Source: CAZTQN01 sp964615765 (GTDB taxonomy: Bacteria; Planctomycetota; Phycisphaerae; Phycisphaerales; UBA1924). From it: 37,875 bases of DNA. Location: contig CAZTQN010000036.1 of NCBI GenBank assembly GCA_964615765.1, positions 1 to 37,875 on the forward strand, written 5' to 3'. Under the pieces are notes generated by a model. That model saw only the letters and a list, made by a program, of their open reading frames with translations. It had not been told where the DNA came from and made no database searches. The position numbers were made by a program, and so were the translations under genes. This document shows positions 20,819 through 27,904 of the stretch, in pieces (the first letter of the stretch is position 1; every line of letters starts with the position of its first letter).

Positions 20819-22990
20819 CTACGCCCCCAGCCACTTCGCCCACACGCTCAACACCAGCAGCATGTACAGCCGCTGCGAGTGATCCCGCTTCACCACACCC
20901 GACGGCCCGGTCCCCAGATGCTCATCCAGCACCTGCCGCACGTACGCCATGTTGAGTTCAATCCCATGCCCCGCCGGCCCGAACGGCTCGCTTGAGTTCA
21001 AGTGATCCAGCAGCATCGTCCGCAGCCCGCCGTAGTCCGTCCGAAACCACTCACCGATCGGGATCGCAAAGCCCATCTTCGGCCGGTCGATCAGGTCGGC
21101 CGGAAAGTGCCGCTTCGCCGCTTCGCGCAGCATCCACTTCCGCCCGCCGCGCGTCAGCGTCGCGCTTTCCGTCGCGCACGCCCGGTCCGCGAGCCCGCGC
21201 GCCAGCAGCGGCGACCGCACCTCCAGCCCGACCGCCATCGACGCGGTATCCACCTTCCGCATCAGATCCCGCGGCAGATACATCCGCAGTTCCTGCCACC
21301 GCCACGCGTCATGCATCCCCGCCCGCACCGCCCGCCGCGCCATCTTCGCCAGTTCCGGGCTCAGCCGTGCCAAGTCCTCATCCGGAAAAATCCGCAGCAG
21401 ATCGAGATACGCGCCCGAGCGGACCGCCTGCCGCAGCCGCGCGATCTTCTCCGCCCGCGCCCGCCGCGCCGCATCGCGCGAGCCCATCTCGCGCCGAAGC
21501 CACGCCGTCGGCAGCACCCGCGCGATCACGCCGAGCGTCCCGCGTCTTCGCCACGCCCGCTGCCGCTCGTACCCTGCGAACAGCTCATCGCCCCCATCCC
21601 CGCCGATCGCCACCCGCAGCCCGCCAGTCTCCCGCGCCGCTCGACTCACCCAGTGCGCCGCGAGCAGCGACGAATCCCCGAACGGCACGCCCACTTGCCC
21701 GATCAGCGTTACCAAGTCCTCCGCAGGCCGCGCCTTCGCGTCGACAACATGATGCTCCGACCCAACCACCTCCGCGGCCCGAGCGGCGAACGCCGACTCA
21801 TCCATCCGCGCATCCGGCATGCGCACCGTGAACGTGCTCAGCCGCCCCAATCGCCGCCGCGCGTGCAGCGCGACGAGCGACGAATCCACGCCCCCCGAAA
21901 GAAAACACCCGAGCGGCACATCCGCCTCCAGCCGCGACGCCACCGCCCCCGCCACCGCCTCGTCCACGTCTTGCCCCGACCGCAGCGGCACCGCGTCCGC
22001 CTTCACGCGTGCTTCCGCCGCCCCCCCCGCCCCCCCCGCGCCCGCCTCTCCCGCGAACACATCCAGTTCATCCCGCGTCCCCGCCATCCGCCCGCGCCCA
22101 TACGGCATGAACCAATCCACCGGACACTCGCGCACGCCCGGCACCGGCACCGCCCCCTCCGACCACCCCAGCGCCACAAACTGCGCCAGCGCCCACCGCC
22201 GCCGCTCCGCATTCTCGTCAGCAGCGCCCCACCGCGCACTCAGCCGCGCCAGCCCCGGCACCGCGCTCGCAAACGCCAGCGGCGTCCCCGTCCCTGCCAG
22301 CGCACCCTCATCTATCAAATACAGCGGCTTCTCGCCAAACCGATCCCGCGCGATCACCATCTCACCCCGCGCACCATCCCACACCGCCAGCGCATACATC
22401 CCGTCCAGCCGCGAAAACAAACCATCGCCCCACGCCCGCCACCCATGCACCAGCACTTCCGTATCCGAGTGATCCGTGCTGAACACATGCCCCAGCCGCT
22501 GCAACTCCGCCCGCAGTTCGCGGTGGTTGTAGATGCACCCGTTGAACACGACGCACACGCGCTCGTCACCCGCCGCGTCCCCCGCCGCGACACTCTCGCC
22601 GCTCCCGCCGCCCACCGCCGCCAGTTCGCTCGCCGCGTCCCGCTCGTACAGCCCCAGTCCGCCTTCCGGCGCGAGCGCATTGGCGATCGCGAACCGCTTG
22701 ACACCCGCCACAACGCCCCGCCCGCGCCCAACACTCAGCATCGGCTGCTGCCCGCCCGCGTGGTCGATGATGCTCAGCCGCCGGTGCACCAGCGCAACGT
22801 CCACCACGCACCCATCCGCGCGCACGGCCCGATCACGAAACCGCCCGCACCCGTCCGGCCCCCGATGCACAATCGCGGCATCCAACTCGTCCAGCCACAC
22901 TTCCGGGATCGCGCGCACCGCCGGCGTCGCCAGCGCCTCCGCGCGCTGCTCCGCCCGCCACACCCGCACAATCCCGCCAATCCCGCACAT
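20819..22990 (-). CDS. asnB: Asparagine synthetase, glutamine-hydrolysing
   Basis: Makes asparagine from aspartate, glutamine and ATP. The 723-residue product begins MCGIGGI, so Cys2 is free to act as the glutaminase nucleophile after Met removal. Seen are IVHRGPDGCGRF, LVHRRLSIIDHAGGQQPM, VFNGCIYNHRELR, IARDRFGEKPLY, the ATP loop FLSGGVDSSLVALHARR (SGGVDSS 365-371), and IGGDGGDELFAGYER. Most relatives have 550-640 residues. The extra length is a roughly 60-residue insertion between QPM and the VFNG motif (about 86-146) plus an Ala/Gly-rich insert near 310-330. Amidotransferases of this type can also act in amide-forming steps of polysaccharide or peptide pathways, but nothing nearby suggests that. 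It is monocistronic between a convergent and a divergent gene. Confidence 0.93.
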   Translation of the reverse strand: MCGIGGIVRVWRAEQRAEALATPAVRAIPEVWLDELDAAIVHRGPDGCGRFRDRAVRADGCVVDVALVHRRLSIIDHAGGQQPMLSVGRGRGVVAGVKRFAIANALAPEGGLGLYERDAASELAAVGGGSGESVAAGDAAGDERVCVVFNGCIYNHRELRAELQRLGHVFSTDHSDTEVLVHGWRAWGDGLFSRLDGMYALAVWDGARGEMVIARDRFGEKPLYLIDEGALAGTGTPLAFASAVPGLARLSARWGAADENAERRRWALAQFVALGWSEGAVPVPGVRECPVDWFMPYGRGRMAGTRDELDVFAGEAGAGGAGGAAEARVKADAVPLRSGQDVDEAVAGAVASRLEADVPLGCFLSGGVDSSLVALHARRRLGRLSTFTVRMPDARMDESAFAARAAEVVGSEHHVVDAKARPAEDLVTLIGQVGVPFGDSSLLAAHWVSRAARETGGLRVAIGGDGGDELFAGYERQRAWRRRGTLGVIARVLPTAWLRREMGSRDAARRARAEKIARLRQAVRSGAYLDLLRIFPDEDLARLSPELAKMARRAVRAGMHDAWRWQELRMYLPRDLMRKVDTASMAVGLEVRSPLLARGLADRACATESATLTRGGRKWMLREAAKRHFPADLIDRPKMGFAIPIGEWFRTDYGGLRTMLLDHLNSSEPFGPAGHGIELNMAYVRQVLDEHLGTGPSGVVKRDHSQRLYMLLVLSVWAKWLGA

Positions 22991-23084
22991 CGCGGCTCAG
23001 CGTAGTCCCCCGCCATCCCCGCCCGCCCCTCCCCGCCCGCACCGCACGAATCCCTCGCCCGCGTACCCTGCGAACCCGATCGAC

Positions 23085-23861
23085 ATGGCCACACTCAACC
23101 CATCATCCCCCGCACCGGCCCGACCCAACCTCGGCCCCATCGACCCCGCGCACTTCGACCGCCGCACGCTCCTCTACCTCTGGCTCGCCGCCCTCTTCGT
23201 CACCTGCCTGATCCTCTCCAACATTCTCGGCGTCAAACTCTTCGCCCTCTCCATCCCGCTCCTGGGCTACACCATCCCCGTCGAGCACACCGTCGGGATG
23301 CTCACCTTCCCCATCACCTTCCTCCTCACCGACCTCCTCAACGAGTACTACGGCAAGCGCGCCGCCCGCCGCGTCACCTACCTCGGCTTCGCCATGGGCA
23401 TCCTCGCCTTCCTCCTCATCTACATCGCCCGCGCCGCCCCCATCAAAGCCGGCATCCCCGGCACCGCGACCAACGACGCCTTCGAGAACATCTTCGGCGC
23501 CGCCGCCCTCATGTACATCGCCTCCATGATCGCCTTCCTCCTCGGCTCGCTGCTCGACATCGCCATCTTCGGCGTCTTCAAGCGCCTCACCAAGGGCCGC
23601 ATGGTCTGGCTCCGCGCCACCGGCTCCACCGTCATCTCCCAGCTCTTCGACAGCTTCGTCATCACCTTCGTCTTCTTCGTCCTCCTCCAACGCCTCGCCG
23701 GCAACCAGCCCGCACCCCTCGACTTCGTCTTCAAAACCGCCCTCACCGGCTACACCCTCAAGTTCGTCATCTCCATCGCCCTCACCCCAGCCATCTACGC
23801 CGGCCGCTACGCCATCCGCCGCTTCGTCGGCCTGCAGCCGCTGCCCAGCGACGCCGACTGA
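23085..23861 (+). CDS. Queuosine precursor transporter (YhhQ/VUT family)
   Basis: A polytopic inner-membrane protein for uptake of queuine or preQ-type precursors used in tRNA modification. The 258-residue product has about six membrane segments. Diagnostic stretches are LILSNILGVKLFALSIP near the first segment, LTFPITFLLTDLLNEYYGKR with the conserved D-x2-NE-YG motif, and FDSFVITFVFF with LKFVISIALTPAIYAGRYAI near the end. ATG 23085 is used because the family N-terminus follows; the frame is open further upstream only through the divergent asparagine synthetase region. No riboswitch could be recognised in the short upstream gap. Confidence 0.9.
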   Translation: MATLNPSSPAPARPNLGPIDPAHFDRRTLLYLWLAALFVTCLILSNILGVKLFALSIPLLGYTIPVEHTVGMLTFPITFLLTDLLNEYYGKRAARRVTYLGFAMGILAFLLIYIARAAPIKAGIPGTATNDAFENIFGAAALMYIASMIAFLLGSLLDIAIFGVFKRLTKGRMVWLRATGSTVISQLFDSFVITFVFFVLLQRLAGNQPAPLDFVFKTALTGYTLKFVISIALTPAIYAGRYAIRRFVGLQPLPSDAD

Positions 23862-23869
23862 CGGCGGGG

Positions 23870-24001
23870 GAAGTGGCGGAGTGGCGAAGTGGCCAAGTGG
23901 CGAAGTGGCGGAGTGGCGAAGTGGCCAAGTGGCGAAGTGGCCAAGTGGCGAAGTGGCCAAGTGGCAGAGTGGCAGAGTGGCCAAGTGGCGAAGTCGCCAA
24001 G
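23870..24001. repeat. 8-bp GAAGTGGC array after the transporter gene
   Basis: About sixteen units of [G/C/A][A/G/C]AGTGGC run from 23870 to 24001, including the variant CCAAGTGGC. It is the longest such array in the window. It leads into CAAGCGTCAGAGT and the hairpin repeat at 24049. Confidence 0.88.
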
Positions 24002-24048
24002 CGTCAGAGTGACCCCGCGCCCAAGCCCCACCACCGGCGCCGCTCACT

Positions 24049-24083
24049 CCCCCTCCCAGAGGGAGGGGGCAGGGGGTGGGTTC
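24049..24083 (+). repeat. Hairpin repeat, intergenic copy A
   Basis: CCCCCTCCC-AGA-GGGAGGGGG with CAGGGGGTGGGTTCG tail. It is preceded by the shared spacer CCCAAGCCCCACCACCG and followed by TTCGACGCCCAA, making a composite unit also seen in the later copies. Confidence 0.88.
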
Positions 24084-24125
24084 GTTCGACGCCCAACACA
24101 CAGCGAGTAAACGAAATCGCCCATG

Positions 24126-24160
24126 CGAAGTGGCGTAGTGGCGAAGTGGCGAAGTCGCCA
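24126..24160. repeat. Short 8-bp GAAGTGGC array
   Basis: Four to five units between hairpin copies A and B, ending in the same CGCCAAGCGTCAGAG phrase as the array at 23870-24001. Thus array, spacer and hairpin are duplicated side by side. Confidence 0.8.
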
Positions 24161-24211
24161 AGCGTCAGAGTCACCCCGCGCCCAAGCCCCACCACCGACT
24201 CCGCTCCCACA

Positions 24212-24245
24212 CCCCCTCCCAGAGGGAGGGGGCAGGGGGTGGGTT
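24212..24245 (+). repeat. Hairpin repeat, intergenic copy B
   Basis: Same stem-loop and CAGGGGGTGGGTTCC tail, preceded by CCCAAGCCCCACCACCGACT. The remainder up to the membrane protein gene at 24285 holds nothing recognisable. Confidence 0.88.
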
Positions 24246-24284
24246 CCGTGCGACGTCCGATTCACCAAGCCACACCCCTATCCC

Positions 24285-24851
24285 CTATCCCCTCGCCCCC
24301 GCCTCCTTCACCTTCTTCACCGCCGCCCGCTCCTGCCGCAGCATCCACATCGTGTGCACGGCTCGCGTGCTCGCCATCCCCACGCAGAACCCGATCACCG
24401 TCGCCGTCGCCGCCGACAGGTGCACCACGTTCATCAGCGTCTGCTGCATCCCCAGCCACAAAATGTACAGCAGCGGCGACAGCACCATCCGCTCGATCTG
24501 CACCTTCGTCGCGTCCTTGAAGAACGGCGTCTCCTGGATCGCCGCGTCCGCCACCGCCTCGATCTGCGCCAGCCGCTTCTTCTTCAGCCACGGCGTGTGG
24601 TTCGCCAGCCAGTGCAGCCCGTAATAGATCGCCACGTCAAACGTGATGTCCGCCACCAGCGTCGCCGCCGCGATCACCAGCTTCTGGTGCGCCGCCAGCC
24701 GTTCCGCCACCCCAAGCCCCTGGTGCAGCGCCCACTCGACAAGCGTCACCACCACCAGCACCGGCCCGAGCGCAAGCACGCCCGCCAGCACGATGTTCAC
24801 GTTCACGTTGATGACCCGGCGCGCGTACAGCGCACCCAGCACGTGCAGCAT
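24285..24851 (-). CDS. Small multi-pass membrane protein of unknown function
   Basis: The 188-residue product has about four membrane segments: VNIVLAGVLALGPVLVVVTLVEWAL, LVIAAATLVADITFDVAIYYGL, a segment near VLSPLLYILWLGMQQTLMNVV, and ATATVIGFCVGMAST. Between them is a charged loop (LKKKRLAQIEAVADAAIQETPFFKDATK) likely in the cytoplasm. No family recognised. The ATG 24851 is 11 bases downstream of the methyltransferase stop, so the two are co-transcribed. The longer open frame to 25016 overlaps that gene and is rejected. Whether it works with the methyltransferase is unknown. Confidence 0.72.
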   Translation of the reverse strand: MLHVLGALYARRVINVNVNIVLAGVLALGPVLVVVTLVEWALHQGLGVAERLAAHQKLVIAAATLVADITFDVAIYYGLHWLANHTPWLKKKRLAQIEAVADAAIQETPFFKDATKVQIERMVLSPLLYILWLGMQQTLMNVVHLSAATATVIGFCVGMASTRAVHTMWMLRQERAAVKKVKEAGARG

Positions 24852-24862
24852 GAGCCCCCATC

Positions 24863-25663
24863 CTACGCAAACACCCCGATCCGTTGACGCGTGATCTCCA
24901 CCGCCCGCGGGTTCACATCGAACCCGAGCCCGCGCCGCCCGCTCCGCCCCGCCGCCACCAGCGTCGTCCCGCTCCCGCAGCACGGGTCCACCACCAGCCC
25001 ACCCGCCGGACAGCACGCCCGCACCAACACCTCCAAGAGCGCCACCGGCTTCTGCGTCGGGTACCCCGTCCGCTCCGCCGCCATGTTGTTCAAGGACGCG
25101 ATCGCCAGCACGTCCGTCGCCTTCTTCGTCCGCCCGCGCAGCCGATTGCTCGTCGCCGGCACCCGCGGCGGGTCAAACCAGTACCGCTCCGGATCCCGGC
25201 AATACAGCAGCAAATCGTCATGCTTCCGCGCAAACCGCCGCCCAGATGACCCGCCCAGCCCATACGACCACACCACGTGGTTCACAAACCGATCTTCCCC
25301 GAACACCTCGTCCAGCATCACCCGCACCCGATGGCTCGTCCGCCAGTCCACGTGCACACACATCAGCCCTGTGTCCTTCATCGCCCGCGCCATCACCTCC
25401 ACCCGCGGCTTCAACCACGCCACAAACGCCCCCGCCGTCCCAAAGTCGTCCGCATACCCCGCGTCCACCACCCGCCCCATCACCCCGCCCCGCACCGGCG
25501 ACCGCCGCTCCCCCCCAGTATTAAACGGCGGATCCGCATACACAAAGTCCACCGTCCCCGCCCCCAGCCCCGCCCCCACCTCCAGCCACTCCCCACACAC
25601 CACCGCCACGGCCGGCGCGGCTGCACCGTCAATCACACCATCCTCCACATCGCCACGCGCCAT
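24863..25663 (-). CDS. DNA methyltransferase (N6-adenine or N4-cytosine type)
   Basis: Transfers a methyl group from S-adenosylmethionine to an exocyclic amino group in DNA. The 266-residue product shows YADPPFNTGG (catalytic DPPF at about 44-47) before the cofactor motif VVDPCCGSGTT (about 226-234), i.e. catalytic motif first, the beta-type order. TGYPTQKPVALLEVLVRACCP and GLGFDVNPRAVEITRQRI are typical. The segment between them (NHVVWSYGLGGSSGRRFARKHDDLLLYCRD) is the usual W-x-Y...KHE/D-like region. No restriction enzyme gene is in view, so it looks like a solitary methyltransferase. ATG 25663 is chosen as the first start before the domain and the upstream sequence is repeats. Together with the membrane gene it is enclosed by composite repeat blocks. 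Confidence 0.88.
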   Translation of the reverse strand: MARGDVEDGVIDGAAAPAVAVVCGEWLEVGAGLGAGTVDFVYADPPFNTGGERRSPVRGGVMGRVVDAGYADDFGTAGAFVAWLKPRVEVMARAMKDTGLMCVHVDWRTSHRVRVMLDEVFGEDRFVNHVVWSYGLGGSSGRRFARKHDDLLLYCRDPERYWFDPPRVPATSNRLRGRTKKATDVLAIASLNNMAAERTGYPTQKPVALLEVLVRACCPAGGLVVDPCCGSGTTLVAAGRSGRRGLGFDVNPRAVEITRQRIGVFA

Positions 25664-25689
25664 CCCCGAGCATACTGCGACGGGCAGAG

Positions 25690-25785
25690 GCGAAGTGGCG
25701 GAGCAGTGAGGCGATGAAGTGGCGAAGTGGCAAAGTGGCAAAGTGGCCAAGTGGCAGAGTGGCCAAGTGGCGAAGTGGCAAAGTG
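25690..25785. repeat. 8-bp GAAGTGGC array upstream of the methyltransferase
   Basis: About ten units with variants AAAGTGGC, CCAAGTGGC and GCAGAGTGGC. Leads through GAAGCCCACCGCCCAAGCCC into hairpin copy C. Confidence 0.86.
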
Positions 25786-25837
25786 CCGTAGCCCCGAAGC
25801 CCACCGCCCAAGCCCCACCACCGACACCGCTCCCACA

Positions 25838-25872
25838 CCCCCTCCCAGAGGGAGGGGGCAGGGGGTGGGTTC
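25838..25872 (+). repeat. Hairpin repeat, intergenic copy C
   Basis: CCCCCTCCC-AGA-GGGAGGGGG with CAGGGGGTGGGTTCC tail, preceded by CCCAAGCCCCACCACCGACA and followed by CTCGACACCCAATACACAGC, which parallels the tail of copy A. Confidence 0.88.
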
Positions 25873-25909
25873 CGCTCGACACCCAATACACAGCACGGAT
25901 TCGGCGTCC

Positions 25910-25965
25910 CCACCACTCCACCACTTTGCCACTCCGCCTCTCCGCCACTCCGCCACTTCCCCCCA
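25910..25965 (-). repeat. 8-bp array in inverted orientation
   Basis: CCACTTTGCCACTCCGCC-type units are the reverse complement of the GAAGTGGC arrays. Hairpin copy C is thus flanked by arrays pointing towards each other. Confidence 0.82.
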
Positions 25966-25985
25966 CCCGCACCCTACCCTCCGCC

Positions 25986-27290
25986 GTGTCCCGCTCTCCC
26001 GCCCTCTGGGCCTGTTTCCTCGCCTCGTCCTGGACCTGGTGCATCGGCATGTTCCTGCCGATCCTCCTCGTCCGCGACCTCGGCTGGTCGGGCTTTTTCA
26101 TCTTCGCGATCCCCAACTGTCTCGGCGCCGCCGCCATGGGCTTTGTCCTGCGCGACGCCACCGCCAGCACCACCTTCGTGAACCGTCACCGCACTGCGGT
26201 CCGCCTCTTCTCGCTCATCACCATCGCGTTCCACGCCGTCTTCCTCGCCTGGCTCTACGCCGCGCCCGCCACCAAGCTCGTCACCGACCCAACGCTCCAC
26301 CTCGCCGTCTGCACCGTCGTCGCCGCCGTCGTTGCGCTGTTGCCCGCGATCGCGCAGTCCATCACCGCCGCCCTTCTCTGGTGCGGCGTGCTCATCGCCA
26401 CCATCGCCTGGCTCCTGAACCCCGCCGTCAACCTCGCCGGCCCAACCTTCGCCATCACCCCCGCGCCCGCCCTCATCCCCGCAACCACCGAACTCCCCGC
26501 CTGGCACGCCCTCGCCCTCGCCCCCGTCTGCCTCTTCGGCTTCGCCCTCTGCCCATACCTCGACGCCACGTTTCACCGCGCCCGCCAATCCACCTCCGCC
26601 CCCGGCGGGCGCCTCGGCTTCGCCCTCGGCTTCCTCCTCCTCTTCCCCCTCTGCATCACCTTCACACTCCTCTACGCCGGCGTCTTCCTCTGGTACCGCC
26701 CCGTCAACCTCGAGCTCGTCACCTGGCACATCACGCTGCAAGCCGCCTTCACCGTCGGCGTCCACGCCAACGCCCTCGCCAACCTCCGCACCGCCTTCGG
26801 CTCCGCCGCACCACCAGCCGCGCCGCCCGCGCCGTTCATCGCCGCCCTCCGCCGCTCCCTCGCGCCGATCCTCACAACCGTCGGCCTGTTCTGGCTCATC
26901 GCTCTCCTCCTCCAACACACCCTCGCCGACCGCCTCGCCATCGCCCCGCCCAGCCACTTCGCACCCACGCTCCCGCCCACCCTCGGCCTCGGCGAAACCC
27001 TCTACCGCATCTTCATGGGCGCCTACGGCCTCCTCTTCCCGGCCTACGTCTTCCTCATCGCCATCCCCCGTGGCACACCCGTACCGCAGCTCTCCACTCC
27101 GGGTGGCACACCCGTCCCGCCTGTGCTCTCCACAACTCGCACCACGACGCGCACCATCGCCGCCGCCGCCGTCACCCTCGCCACCCCATTCTTCTACCTC
27201 GGCTTCGTCGACCGCCAAACCCTCTGGCTCATCCCCGGCCTGTCCATCATCCTCCTCGCTCGCCTCTTCATCCCACGCCGCACTGCCTGA
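25986..27290 (+). CDS. Polytopic membrane protein of unknown function
   Basis: The 434-residue product starts at GTG 25986 (RSPALWACFLASSWTWCIGM) and has roughly eleven hydrophobic segments, e.g. FFIFAIPNCLGAAAMGFVL, LFSLITIAFHAVFLAWLYA, LGFALGFLLLFPLCITFTLL, LTTVGLFWLIALLLQHTL. The N-terminal TWCIGMFLPILLVRDLGWSG hints at a transporter-like protein but I cannot assign a family. Near residues 360-383 it contains a tandem phrase (RGTPVPQLS... GGTPVPPVLS) from a duplicated GGTGGCACACCCGT-type sequence that looks like a repeat captured inside the gene. Open frame upstream of 25986 reads repeats and is rejected. It lies between hairpin copies C and E. Confidence 0.75.
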   Translation: MSRSPALWACFLASSWTWCIGMFLPILLVRDLGWSGFFIFAIPNCLGAAAMGFVLRDATASTTFVNRHRTAVRLFSLITIAFHAVFLAWLYAAPATKLVTDPTLHLAVCTVVAAVVALLPAIAQSITAALLWCGVLIATIAWLLNPAVNLAGPTFAITPAPALIPATTELPAWHALALAPVCLFGFALCPYLDATFHRARQSTSAPGGRLGFALGFLLLFPLCITFTLLYAGVFLWYRPVNLELVTWHITLQAAFTVGVHANALANLRTAFGSAAPPAAPPAPFIAALRRSLAPILTTVGLFWLIALLLQHTLADRLAIAPPSHFAPTLPPTLGLGETLYRIFMGAYGLLFPAYVFLIAIPRGTPVPQLSTPGGTPVPPVLSTTRTTTRTIAAAAVTLATPFFYLGFVDRQTLWLIPGLSIILLARLFIPRRTA

Positions 27291-27305
27291 TCCACGCTCT
27301 CTCAC

Positions 27306-27338
27306 CCACTCCCAGAGGGAGGGGTAGGGGGTGGGTTG
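27306..27338 (+). repeat. Hairpin repeat, intergenic copy E
   Basis: Variant CACTCCC-AGA-GGGAGGGG with TAGGGGGTGGGTTGC tail directly after the membrane protein gene, followed by GTTCGATGCCCAATGATC, which parallels the tail of copy A. It may double as a terminator-like hairpin but lacks a T run. Confidence 0.83.
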
Positions 27339-27380
27339 CGTTCGATGCCCAATGATCAGAACGCGTACGAGATCTCTCGT

Positions 27381-27413
27381 GCGAAGTGGCGAAGTGGCAG
27401 AGTGGCGAAGTGA
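27381..27413. repeat. Short 8-bp GAAGTGGC array
   Basis: About four units between hairpin copies E and D, preceded by CTCGTGC as copy A's array is preceded by CCATGC. Confidence 0.78.
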
Positions 27414-27480
27414 CCGAATAGTGAAGTACCACAGTCACCAAACCGAGCGCAGCGAACCCACCAGCGACGCCGCTCCCACA

Positions 27481-27514
27481 CCCCCTCCCAGAGGGAGGGG
27501 GCAGGGGGTGGGTT
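27481..27514 (+). repeat. Hairpin repeat, intergenic copy D
   Basis: CCCCCTCCC-AGA-GGGAGGGGG with CAGGGGGTGGGTTCA tail, preceded by GACGCCGCTCCCACA as in copies B and C. Between here and the tRNA lie only C-rich sequence and the next repeat. Confidence 0.88.
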
Positions 27515-27606
27515 CAAGAAGCGTCCCAAACTTCTCAACGCGCACACCGCGCGGCCGGGTTCGTCGCCTTCCCAACCTCCCCGCCCCGCAACCCGCCCAA
27601 CTCTTC

Positions 27607-27645
27607 CCCTCGCCTCTCACCCCTGACCTCTCGCCCCTCGCCACC
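27607..27645. repeat. CCCCTGACCTCTCGCCCCTCG repeat, third copy
   Basis: Near-exact match to 4557-4588, same orientation, in the leader region of the tRNA gene. Confidence 0.65.
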
Positions 27646-27726
27646 CCCTCCCCTGTCCTCCCGCCCCAACCCCGGCTACCATGGCCCCCGCGGCGGACGA
27701 CCCCTCGCCCCCCGCGTTGACATCCC

Positions 27727-27799
27727 GGGGCGGTAGCTCAGTTGGTAGAGCGCGTCGTTCGCAATGACGAGGTCGGGAGTTCGACTCTCCTCCGCTCCA
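27727..27799 (+). tRNA. tRNA-Ala, anticodon CGC
   Basis: The 73 bases fold into a standard cloverleaf: acceptor GGGGCGG paired with CCGCTCC, D stem GCTC/GAGC around AGTTGGTA, anticodon stem CGTCG/TGACG with loop TTCGCAA (anticodon CGC), variable AGGTC, and T arm with loop TTCGACT. The acceptor has the G3:U70 wobble pair that marks alanine tRNAs. The discriminator is A at 27799 and CCA is not encoded. A strong terminator follows. Confidence 0.97.
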
Positions 27800-27806
27800 C
27801 TTCGGT

Positions 27807-27835
27807 AAAAAAGCCCTGGTCTCCAGGGCTTTTTT
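27807..27835. terminator. Terminator of tRNA-Ala, probably bidirectional
   Basis: The 13-bp perfect stem AAAAAAGCCCTGG / CCAGGGCTTTTTT has a 3-base loop and T runs on both strands, 8 bases after the tRNA. On the minus strand it can also end the gene at 27905-29158. Confidence 0.93.
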
Positions 27836-27904
27836 CATGCGCTGAGAACCGCGCCCAATGCCCGGTCGCCCGGGCGACTGGGTCGAACCCGCCTGACCCA
27901 CCAC

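Noticed and set aside
23870..24160. Possible CRISPR array
   Set aside because: Units are 8 bp with no unique spacers, and no cas genes are present. The same holds for the 42-bp array at 1294-1455, which has no spacers.
27845..27900. A second tRNA-like 3' half (GGGTCGAACCC...CCACCA) after the tRNA-Ala
   Set aside because: The T stem does not pair, no D or anticodon arm is present, and a simple palindrome (27861-27882) explains the structure.
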